54,421 nucleotides of DNA from Pseudomonas sp. PB120. Lineage in GTDB: Bacteria; Pseudomonadota; Gammaproteobacteria; Pseudomonadales; Pseudomonadaceae. The position numbers and the translations under genes are program-made. Where the stretch lies: assembly GCF_009761815.1 (NCBI RefSeq), contig NZ_RWIN01000067.1, positions 1 to 54,421 on the forward strand, written 5' to 3'. Below are positions 34,533 through 44,823 of this stretch, piece after piece. Position 1 is the stretch's first letter, and each line of letters starts with the position of its first letter. The notes under the pieces are model-generated. The model was not told where the DNA came from. It saw only the letters and a list, made by a program, of their open reading frames with translations, and did no database searches.

Positions 34533-35627
34533 TCAGGCGAGTGGCGACTGGACCCCTTTTTTCGCCGCATCCAGCAACCGGTGCAAGCGCAATGCATCGT
34601 CAAAGGTTGCCGCAGCACGGGTGCCTTCGGCCACATCTTGCGCATACACGTGATACAGCTCCGCCAGTTCCAGCACCGCCGACGGCAGCGTGGAGGCCGG
34701 CAGTCGCAGGTACTGTTCTGGCAGCGGCAAGACTTCCAGCGCCAGGTTGTCACCGTGCGCACCCTCGATCACGTAATCGTCGCCGACATCACCGAACGCG
34801 GAGCGGTTGGTGATCTTGAGGTCGCCCTCATCGCCGGTAATGTCGATCTGAACCCCGGACCCGTTGCGTTTGCCGCCTTCGATGTGAACCGAAACCACGG
34901 CGCCGTCATCGAGCAGGCCGCTGAGCACCAGTTGATCCGGCGCGCTGCTGTCCAGCACTTCGCCGGTTTCCTTGATGGTGACTTTCGGGAACTGGTTGAC
35001 CAGCAATCCCGAGACGCTGCGCGGCCAGCCTGTGGCGGTGAAGAGCATGTCGAGGAAGTGCCCGGCGTAGATTGCGATCACGCTGGAGAAGTTCTCTTCC
35101 GGCGCGGTCCAGCGCAAGGCGTTCGGTCGCAGCGCCTGGAAGTAATTCATGCTGACGTGCAGGCGAACCGAACGCAGCTTGCCGACGTAGCCCTGCTGCA
35201 ACAAGTCCTGCAGGTAGCGATTGTGCGGGGCGTGGCGACGTTGCAGGCCGACGATGTGGCGCACGCCGGCATCGTTCGCCAGTTGAAGCAATTGCTCGGA
35301 GGCGGCGGTCGTGGTGGTCAGCGGCCATTCGCAGTAGACGTTTTTGCCGGCCGCGATGGCTGCGCGCACGGTCTGTTCATGCTGCGGCGCGGTGTTGAGC
35401 ACCACCACCAGGTCGACGTCGGGGTTGTTCACCAGGGCGTCGACCGAATCGGCCACCTGCAAAATGCCGTATTCGCCGGCCGCGGCTTCGGCGCGTTCGC
35501 GACCTTCGCTGTACACCGCTTGCAGCGTGTATTGCGGCAGCAGATCGAGCACCCGCAGATGGCCGTGGCGTGCCCAGTTGCCGACACCGACGATGCCGAC
35601 GCGAATGGGGGAAGTTTGAGTGGTCAT
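34533..35627 (-). CDS. Gfo/Idh/MocA-family oxidoreductase with EWP motif (Gal80-like)
   Basis: 364-residue protein with an NAD(P)-binding Rossmann fold (RVGIVGVGNWARHGHL, about 9-24) and the C-terminal alpha/beta domain. The usual EKP signature reads CEWPLTTT (about 99-106): the Lys that normally contacts cofactor and substrate is Trp, as in Gal80-like relatives. Catalysis may therefore differ or be absent. The ATG at 35627 has GAGGA 8 bases upstream. It is divergent from a DHA1 exporter, sharing 214 bases of promoter with a motif also found before the Old Yellow Enzyme gene. Confidence 0.87.
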   Translation of the reverse strand: MTTQTSPIRVGIVGVGNWARHGHLRVLDLLPQYTLQAVYSEGRERAEAAAGEYGILQVADSVDALVNNPDVDLVVVLNTAPQHEQTVRAAIAAGKNVYCEWPLTTTTAASEQLLQLANDAGVRHIVGLQRRHAPHNRYLQDLLQQGYVGKLRSVRLHVSMNYFQALRPNALRWTAPEENFSSVIAIYAGHFLDMLFTATGWPRSVSGLLVNQFPKVTIKETGEVLDSSAPDQLVLSGLLDDGAVVSVHIEGGKRNGSGVQIDITGDEGDLKITNRSAFGDVGDDYVIEGAHGDNLALEVLPLPEQYLRLPASTLPSAVLELAELYHVYAQDVAEGTRAAATFDDALRLHRLLDAAKKGVQSPLA

Positions 35628-35688
35628 GGGAGTGTCCTCGTAGGGTTGATAGCTGACGAGGCAAAGTCTAGGGAGCGCGGCCTGTGGG

Positions 35689-35720
35689 AAAAACGGGGCG
35701 GAGTGCCGAACTCTTCGGAC
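35689..35720 (-). promoter_or_regulatory. Candidate shared promoter/operator upstream of the Gfo/Idh gene
   Basis: On the minus strand the text runs CCGAA-GAG-TTCGG (perfect 5-bp dyad) and then CCGCCCCGTTTTTCCC, ending some 60 bases before the start codon, with TAGACT nearer the gene as a possible -10. The same order of blocks occurs at 41047-41079 before the Old Yellow Enzyme gene. Confidence 0.45.
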
Positions 35721-35841
35721 ACGGAGGGCGCTAATCCAGCGATTGCGGAGTGATTGATCCAGAGTGATTGGAGCGCCAGCCGGTTTTTCCGCCTCGGGGC
35801 GCTCCCTACCATGGCTCCACTCATTACTGTGGAGTTTTCCC

Positions 35842-37062
35842 ATGAACGATATGCACGCAATACCGGCCACCGCTGCGCTCGCGCAACCGCAGCCGTCCTC
35901 CTGGCGCGACTGGCTGTCGGTGTACTCCGTCGCCCTTGGCGCCTTCGCGTTTGTGACCACTGAATACCTGCCGGTGGGCGTCTTGCCGCAGATCGCCAGC
36001 CATCTGGGGATTACCGAGGGCGTCGCCGGATTGATGGTGAGCGTGCCGGGGATGGTTGCAGCGGTGTCGGCGCCGGCGATCATGCTTGGTGCGGGGCGCA
36101 TGAACCGCCGGCATCTGTTACTGCTGCTGACGCTGTTGCTGGTGGCGTCCAACGTCGTGTCGGCCCTGGCGCCATCGCTGGCGGTCATGCTGCTGGGGCG
36201 CGGCTTGCTGGGGGTTGCGCTGGGCGGTTTCTGGGCCGTGGCGATTGCGGCGGCGGGGCGCCTGGTCAGAGAGTCGAAAGCGGCGAAAGCCACGGCATTG
36301 ATTTTTGCCGGGATTACCCTGGCCACGGTGTTCGGCGTCCCGTTTGGCACGTTTGTCAGCACGCTGTTTTCCTGGCGGATGTCCTTTGCCGTGACTGCCG
36401 CACTGGCCTTGCTCGCGCTGATCGCACAGGCGCTGACGTTGCCGTCGCTGCCCTCCCGCGAAGGTTTGCAGGTGCGCGCACTGGTGGCGTTTCTGTCGCG
36501 CAGCAATGCTCGGCGCAGCATGCTGTTGCTCGGGACGGTAGTGGCCGCCCACTTCACGGCCTACACCTACATTGCGCCGTTCCTGGGGCATGACGCCGGC
36601 TTCTCGGCGAGTTCAATCACCGCCATCCTGCTGGGTTTTGGCCTGGTGGGCATGCTGGCCAATTTCGCCATGGCCGGGAGCATCACCACCCATTTGCGCG
36701 CTTCTTTGGGCGCCGTGGTGGTGCTGATGGTGATCGCGCAATTGCTCCTGCCCGCGTTGCAGGGGTTTGGCGTGACGTTGGCGGTGTTGGCGTGGGGCGT
36801 TGCTTATGGTGCGATTCCCCTGGGCGTGAGCAGCTGGATGCAACTCACCTCGCCGTACTTGCCGGAAGCCAGTTCTGCGATGTTGGTGACGACGTTTCAG
36901 GTGGCGATTGCTTCAGGCTCGCTGTTCGGCGGCTTGATGGTCGATCACGCCGGCGTGTCGTCGGCACTGTGGCTGGGCGCCGGGATCGGCGTGATTGGTT
37001 TGGCGGTGATGCTCAGTTTCGGAATCGGTAAAGCCCCGATCGCCGAGAAGCTCTCCCGTTGA
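35842..37062 (+). CDS. DHA1-type MFS exporter (AraJ-like)
   Basis: 406-residue 12-helix drug:H+ antiporter-type transporter. It has GAFAFVTTEYLPVGVLPQIASHLGITEGVAGLMVSVPGMV (about 25-65 in pieces) and APAIMLGAGRMNRRHLLL, GLLGVALGGFWAVAIAAAGRLV in TM4-5, and GITLATVFGVPFGTFVSTLFSWR (motif C region). These fit the arabinose-efflux/purine-efflux-like group. The ATG at 35842 has GGAG 7 bases upstream; the open frame upstream is not transporter-like. The divergent Gfo/Idh gene hints at sugar or aromatic metabolite handling (inference). Confidence 0.9.
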   Translation: MNDMHAIPATAALAQPQPSSWRDWLSVYSVALGAFAFVTTEYLPVGVLPQIASHLGITEGVAGLMVSVPGMVAAVSAPAIMLGAGRMNRRHLLLLLTLLLVASNVVSALAPSLAVMLLGRGLLGVALGGFWAVAIAAAGRLVRESKAAKATALIFAGITLATVFGVPFGTFVSTLFSWRMSFAVTAALALLALIAQALTLPSLPSREGLQVRALVAFLSRSNARRSMLLLGTVVAAHFTAYTYIAPFLGHDAGFSASSITAILLGFGLVGMLANFAMAGSITTHLRASLGAVVVLMVIAQLLLPALQGFGVTLAVLAWGVAYGAIPLGVSSWMQLTSPYLPEASSAMLVTTFQVAIASGSLFGGLMVDHAGVSSALWLGAGIGVIGLAVMLSFGIGKAPIAEKLSR

Positions 37063-37080
37063 GCGATTCCGTTTGCTTAC

Positions 37081-37246
37081 TGTAGGAGCGAGCCTGCTCG
37101 CGATGGTCGTGAACGATAACGCGTGTTTTCTGGTTTAACGCATTTCTGTAGGAGCGAGCTTGCTCGCGATGGTCGTGAACGATAACGCGCGTGTTCTGGT
37201 TGAGCGCGGCGCTCTCGAGTCCATCGCGAGCAAGCTCGCTCCTACA
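37081..37246. repeat. REP singlet plus REPIN in tandem
   Basis: A single REP unit with flank at 37081-37140 is followed by a full REPIN at 37147-37246. The flank of the singlet (TGGTCGTGAACGATAACGCG) is repeated just inside the REPIN, so one arrangement arose by partial duplication of the other. Arms read TGTAGGAGCGAGCTTGCTCG. Confidence 0.9.
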
Positions 37247-37286
37247 AAAGCATGACTGCGCTCGTCAGGGCCTTGCAGCGCCAAAC

Positions 37287-38177
37287 TCAGCCTTTCAAGA
37301 TGTTGTCTTTGAAATAATCGATCAACACCCGCAACCTCGGTGCGGTCTGCTTGGACGCAGGCCAGAGCATCCACAGATTGCCGGTGTGGTCGGTGTACTC
37401 CTCCAGCACTACCCTCAGCCTGCCATCGGCCAGTGGCTGGCGGATTGAAAAATCCGGCAGGCAGGCAATCCCCACCCCATCCATCGCCAGGTACGTCAGC
37501 GGGTCCATCGTGGTGCACGTCAGGGCCTTCGACAGGTTCGGCTCGATGTGCGTCTCGCCGATGCGCAGCGGCCAGCGCTCGATCATCCCCGTGGCCGGAA
37601 ACTTGTGCAGCAGGCACACGTGGCGACTCAGGTCGTCCGGGTGCGTCGGTTCGCCGTGTTGTTTCAGGTACTCGGGCGACGCGACCAATTGCAGCTGATA
37701 GCCCCCCAACTTGCGCGCCATCAGCCGCGAGTCCTGGGGCGCACCTGTGCGGATCACCGCATCGAACCCTTCCTCGATCACGTCCACCATGCGGTCGGAC
37801 ATGTCCACGTCCAGCTCGATGTCCGGGTAGGCGCGCATGAACCCGGCCAGCACCGGCATGATCAGCACGTTCTGGATCGGCACACTGATGCGCACCTTGC
37901 CCCGGGGGCTGGCGGACAGCTCGAGCAACTCCATCTGCGCCGCTTCCACTTCACTGAGAATGCGTTTGCAGCGGTCCAGGAACAGTTCGCCTTCGGTGGT
38001 CAGGGTGACGCTGCGGGTGCTGCGATGGAACAGACGCACGCCGAGGCGTTCCTCCATGCGCGCCACGCTCTTGCCCACGGCCGACGAGGAGATTTCCAGC
38101 AGGCGGCCGGCTTCGGTGAAGCTGCGGGTCTCGGCCACCTGAATGAAAGCCGTGATGCCGCTGAGGCTGTCCATCAT
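37287..38177 (-). CDS. LysR-type transcriptional regulator
   Basis: 296-residue LTTR. The HTH is in FIQVAETRSFTEAGRLLEISSSAVGKSVARMEERLGVRLF (about 11-50 in pieces), followed by the effector domain RGKVRISVPIQNVLIMPVLAGFMRAYPDIELDV. It belongs to the common CrgA/DsdC-like group that controls divergent or nearby oxidoreductases and exporters. Start codons ATG-ATG at 38177/38174 are both possible. It lies between the Gfo/Idh-DHA1 pair and the Old Yellow Enzyme gene, whose promoters share a motif, so it is a candidate regulator of both (inference). Confidence 0.9.
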   Translation of the reverse strand: MMDSLSGITAFIQVAETRSFTEAGRLLEISSSAVGKSVARMEERLGVRLFHRSTRSVTLTTEGELFLDRCKRILSEVEAAQMELLELSASPRGKVRISVPIQNVLIMPVLAGFMRAYPDIELDVDMSDRMVDVIEEGFDAVIRTGAPQDSRLMARKLGGYQLQLVASPEYLKQHGEPTHPDDLSRHVCLLHKFPATGMIERWPLRIGETHIEPNLSKALTCTTMDPLTYLAMDGVGIACLPDFSIRQPLADGRLRVVLEEYTDHTGNLWMLWPASKQTAPRLRVLIDYFKDNILKG

Positions 38178-38714
38178 GTGCGGTGTGCTCGGTGCGGGGA
38201 GGGGTTGATGCAGAGTAGAGGCGGGAGGGGGATTTGCAAAGATGGGATCGAGAGACGAGCGAGATGATGAGCGCTAGTGCATGCGACATGTGAATAGGTG
38301 GCCTTATAAAGCATTTACGAGGTGTCCTTCATCCATCCTTGAACCAATGCGCGGTGACTGCCCAACACTGCCGGTCATGAACAACAAAACTACTGCTATG
38401 CGCAATTGCCGAGTCAAACATTGCCCTGGTCGAGCTGGCTATTTAAAAGTATAGATGAATCATTTGCTCTAAGGTAAATGATGTTTATAGCTAATTGATA
38501 TTGCCTGGCTGTTATTTCTAACAGTATACATTGCTATGGGGAGCGCTTAGCGTATCGATGAGTGTTAGTAATGGTTTCTGGGTAATTATTTTCATGGCGC
38601 TATGTAGAAGCATGTTGCGATGGTGCTTTTATGGCGGGACGAATGCAAAGCTTCAAGCTTGCGGGAGTTGAATCGTGGCAGCTGTTATTAATGGATCAGT
38701 CGGCGGGGTTTTTT
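38178..38714. other. AT-richer non-coding gap
   Basis: 537 bases, the most AT-rich in the window from about 38400 (many TATTT/TAATT runs). No reading frame has Pseudomonas-like codon use. A small AAGCTTCAAGCTT dyad occurs near 38649-38661. It presumably holds the lysR promoter and that of the exported protein at 38715. Confidence 0.5.
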
Positions 38715-39026
38715 ATGAGAGTTATGAAGAAAAGTGATCTTTTTGTATTTTGTCTCGCCGCGTCGGCGAGTTTCAGTCTGATGGCGTGTGCGGAGGATGT
38801 TGAACAACAAAATAGGAGTGATACCTGTAACGCATTGTTCAGTGATGACACAAGTCCATTCAAACTCGCATTCGGTCGCCTTTCCCCCCAACCCTATTTG
38901 AGTACATGTTTAGAAAACACTTCTGAAGTCTGTGTTGTCGCGGCTCAATACGCTCACGAAGCAAGACGGCTTGAGCTTCGTGTTAGTATGCCCAGTTTCT
39001 GCCTAATTGGCGAAGCAACACAATAA
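38715..39026 (+). CDS. Small exported lipoprotein-like orphan
   Basis: 103-residue protein in AT-rich DNA. It has a basic start (MRVMKKSD) and a hydrophobic core LFVFCLAASASFSLMAC that ends in a lipobox-like LMAC (Cys about 25), followed by AEDVEQQNRSDT. Three or more further Cys (CNALF, STCLENTSEVCVV, SFCLIGE) could form disulfides. ATG 38715 is used, with GGCGGGG about 6 bases upstream; ATG 38724 is possible. Codon use is unlike that of the neighbours. I do not recognise the family. Confidence 0.5.
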   Translation: MRVMKKSDLFVFCLAASASFSLMACAEDVEQQNRSDTCNALFSDDTSPFKLAFGRLSPQPYLSTCLENTSEVCVVAAQYAHEARRLELRVSMPSFCLIGEATQ

Positions 39027-39421
39027 GACCCCAGGCCTTTGACTTGGTGATCTCAACCGACCCGTAAATATCAGCGCCGGGATTGGCGCCGATGACGGGG
39101 TCGCTGAGAATTTGCAGCCTGCCCCGGTGAGCTCACGGTAGCGTGTTGATCGAATCGGTCTAGTCGGCAGAATTGTTTTGCAGGATCTGCTCAGGCCTTT
39201 TCGCCTGCCGTTCAACACCTTGGCTGTCGGCGCTGTAGCTATGGATATATGGATTGTCTGGATGATGAGCCGCGAAATCCGGCAGATTTGTATCCGCGGT
39301 TGAATTGTTTGCTCTATAAGGTATTTCGAACGATTATTAAAAACTGTTAATTCTATCAGGTGTGTATTTTTTTAGCGTGCACATCATGGGGGCTCCTAAG
39401 TGTGCTGTTGGAGATGTCAAA
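39027..39421. other. Intergenic gap with a possible decayed gene
   Basis: 395 bases. On the minus strand, about 39010-39115 reads as DPVIGANPGADIYGSVEITK and onward to an RNWAY stop, and a second frame is open over the same stretch; this looks like the 3' end of a broken gene. The right part (39240-39400) is AT-rich and probably carries the promoter of the next gene. Confidence 0.35.
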
Positions 39422-39679
39422 ATGAAAATCACCAAATCCTCATTCGCTGGCTTTTCACTTGTAGCAGCCTTCGCGCTGACGACGCAACTGAGTATGGAGA
39501 GGCTTCTACCTGTCGCTGACGCAGCGCCGATGAAATTCGATAGCGATTTAAATGCTTTGATGTATACGAAGGATGCCGCCGTATTGAATAGTGTAAAGAA
39601 CGAATTAAAACCCAAACAAAATGCGGCCTCGGGATTGATAGTGGCTGATTGTGACCTGCCACATGATCAATGCACCTAG
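39422..39679 (+). CDS. Small secreted orphan peptide/protein
   Basis: 85-residue protein. A signal peptide (MKITKSSFAGFSLVAAFALT, with a probable cleavage after VADAAP, about residue 35) precedes a short, mostly hydrophilic mature part (KFDSDLNALMYTKDAAVLNS) ending CDLPHDQCT with two Cys. The ATG at 39422 has GGAG 8 bases upstream, good support for a real gene. It lies in the AT-rich patch and has unusual codon use. I do not recognise it; a secreted signal or toxin-like peptide is possible but unproven. Confidence 0.55.
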   Translation: MKITKSSFAGFSLVAAFALTTQLSMERLLPVADAAPMKFDSDLNALMYTKDAAVLNSVKNELKPKQNAASGLIVADCDLPHDQCT

Positions 39680-39783
39680 AAATTTCTTCCCCTCAGAGCC
39701 ATTGGTAGTGATAGAGATAACTTTGCCTCCCACTCCACAGTTTTCGTAGCCCTTAATCCCTACGCGAACAAACTTAAGAAGCA

Positions 39784-39864
39784 CCATCGTTGGGAGTGCT
39801 CCCCCTGGACCTGTCTACGCAGGACTTAAGCGGGGGCTAGTTCCAGGCGGAGTTCCAACGATGG
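39784..39864. repeat. Degenerate REPIN-like inverted repeat
   Basis: Outer arms CCATCGTTGG and CCAACGATGG are perfect; inward, CTCCCCCTGGACC pairs imperfectly with CTAGTTCCAGGCGG. The layout and the CGATGG ends resemble the long-armed element at 34403, so this may be a decayed copy at the boundary of the AT-rich patch. Confidence 0.45.
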
Positions 39865-39887
39865 CGGCTTTACAGCTAACGAGGATT

Positions 39888-40994
39888 TCAGGCAGTGGCT
39901 TGGTAGAACGGATAATCCGTAAACCCTACCTCAGTACCCCCGTAAAACGTGTCACGGTCATAAGCATTCAATGGCAGGTTATGCCGAATGCGTTCCGGCA
40001 AGTCCGGGTTGGCGATGAAGTCGCGACCAAACGCCACCAGATCCGCATCGCCCGCTTGCAGGATCTGCTCGGCGGACGCCGCGTCAAAGCCACCGGCAGC
40101 GATGATCACACCGTCGTAATGCTTGCGGATCAGCTGCGCCGCGACCGGGTTCTGGTCCTTGGTTTCATCGATCGAGTTGCCCAGTACACGCGGCTCGATC
40201 AAGTGCAGATAGGCCAGTTTCATCGGCGCCAGTTGCTCGGCGACGTACACGAACAACGCTTCGGGATTGCTGTCTTTCATGCCGCCGAAATTACCGCTCG
40301 GGCCCAGACGCACGGCCACCCGTTCGCTGCCCCACACCGAAACAATGGCACGGGTGATGTCCAGCAAAAAGCGCGAGCGCTTGGCGATGGTGCCGCCGTA
40401 GGCGTCGGTGCGCTGGTTGCTGCCGTCTTGCAGGAACTGGTCGATCAGGTAACCGTTGGCGCCGTGGATTTCCACGCCGTCGAAACCGGCTTCCAGCCCC
40501 CGTTGTGCGGCGCTGCGAAAATCTTCGATCAAGCCTTCGACTTCCGCTTCGCTGAGTGCGCGGTGCGGGGTGCTCGGGACCCAGCCATTGGCGGTGTAAG
40601 CCACACCGTCATACTCGACGGCCGACGGTGCAACCGGTTGTGCGCCGCCGGGCTGCATGTCGCTGTGGGACTGGCGACCGGCGTGGAACAGTTGCAGGAA
40701 AATCCGCCCGCCCTTGGCGTGCACCGCTTCGGTAATGACTTTCCAGCCGGGAATCTGTGCGTCGTTATACAGGCCCGGCGAACCGAGGTAGCCGTTGCCG
40801 GTGGTCGACACCACGGTGGCTTCGGAAATGATCAGCCCGCCGTCAGTGGCGCGCTGGGAATAGTACTCGGCCATCAATGCGCCAGGCAGGTCGCCCGGCT
40901 CGGAACGCATGCGGGTCAGTGGCGCCATGACGACGCGGTGGGAGAGGGCGTGTGGGCCGATGTTGATCGTGGACAGCAGGGTTGGGTGATTCAT
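39888..40994 (-). CDS. Old Yellow Enzyme family NADH:flavin oxidoreductase (NemA/XenB-like)
   Basis: 368-residue FMN-dependent ene-reductase. It has HRVVMAPLTRMRSEPGDLPG at about 20-39, HAGRQSHSDMQPGGAQPVAPS, the substrate-binding HGANGYLIDQF (His and Asn of H-x-x-N, then Tyr) at about 183-193, YGGTIAKRSRFLLDI and GDADLVAFGRDFIANPDLP near the C-terminus. It reduces activated C=C bonds and nitro compounds with NAD(P)H. The ATG at 40994 has GGAGGT 4 bases upstream. The promoter region shares a motif with the Gfo/Idh gene. Confidence 0.94.
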   Translation of the reverse strand: MNHPTLLSTINIGPHALSHRVVMAPLTRMRSEPGDLPGALMAEYYSQRATDGGLIISEATVVSTTGNGYLGSPGLYNDAQIPGWKVITEAVHAKGGRIFLQLFHAGRQSHSDMQPGGAQPVAPSAVEYDGVAYTANGWVPSTPHRALSEAEVEGLIEDFRSAAQRGLEAGFDGVEIHGANGYLIDQFLQDGSNQRTDAYGGTIAKRSRFLLDITRAIVSVWGSERVAVRLGPSGNFGGMKDSNPEALFVYVAEQLAPMKLAYLHLIEPRVLGNSIDETKDQNPVAAQLIRKHYDGVIIAAGGFDAASAEQILQAGDADLVAFGRDFIANPDLPERIRHNLPLNAYDRDTFYGGTEVGFTDYPFYQATA

Positions 40995-41046
40995 GGTGAC
41001 CTCCAGTAAGTGTCTGGAGGCGACTTTAGGCGGTTCGACCAGGGAG

Positions 41047-41079
41047 AAAAACGGGGCGGCGATCCGCACTCTCTGGACC
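41047..41079 (-). promoter_or_regulatory. Candidate shared promoter/operator upstream of the Old Yellow Enzyme gene
   Basis: Minus-strand text TCC-AGAGAGTGC-GGA followed by CCGCCCCGTTTTTCTCCC, about 53 bases before the start, then CCTAAAGTCGCCTCC as in the Gfo/Idh promoter. The block order and spacing match 35689-35720. Confidence 0.45.
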
Positions 41080-41100
41080 GATTTGTCCGTAATCGATGAA

Positions 41101-41129
41101 CGCCCGGTCCACAGTGCGTGGGCCGGGCG
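41101..41129 (-). terminator. Hairpin after the multicopper oxidase gene
   Basis: CGCCCGGTCCAC and GTGGGCCGGGCG pair over 11 of 12 positions around a 5-base loop, 16 bases downstream of the stop. There is no U-tract. It probably ends or protects the long transcript. Confidence 0.45.
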
Positions 41130-41144
41130 CCAATCGAAGCTTCT

Positions 41145-44549
<3,405 letters not shown>

Positions 44550-44823
44550 GGTGGTTCTCTCGGGGCATGCCGGCGTGGCGGCACTTGCAAAACGCTTCCA
44601 GCAAGAGCCGCGCCAACCCGGAGGCGAGCTGCAAATCTGTTTTAAATCAGCTGTTTGTGATTTACACGGATAAATCAATGGCGTTCAGACTGGGGGAAAG
44701 TCCTCAGCTTTGGGTGGGGGGACTTAAGTCGGGAGGGACGCGCCGCGACCTTGTACGCGATGAGCCAAGCCCCCGGCAGGCTGTCACAGCCGGTAGCAGG
44801 CGTTGGCAGGTTTCGAGGCGGCT

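Noticed and set aside
39605..39787. 60-codon minus-strand frame beginning MVLLKFVRVGIKGYENC
   Set aside because: The nearest purine-rich stretch is too far from the ATG, the frame overlaps the better supported 85-residue gene, and no family is recognised. Kept only as a remote possibility.
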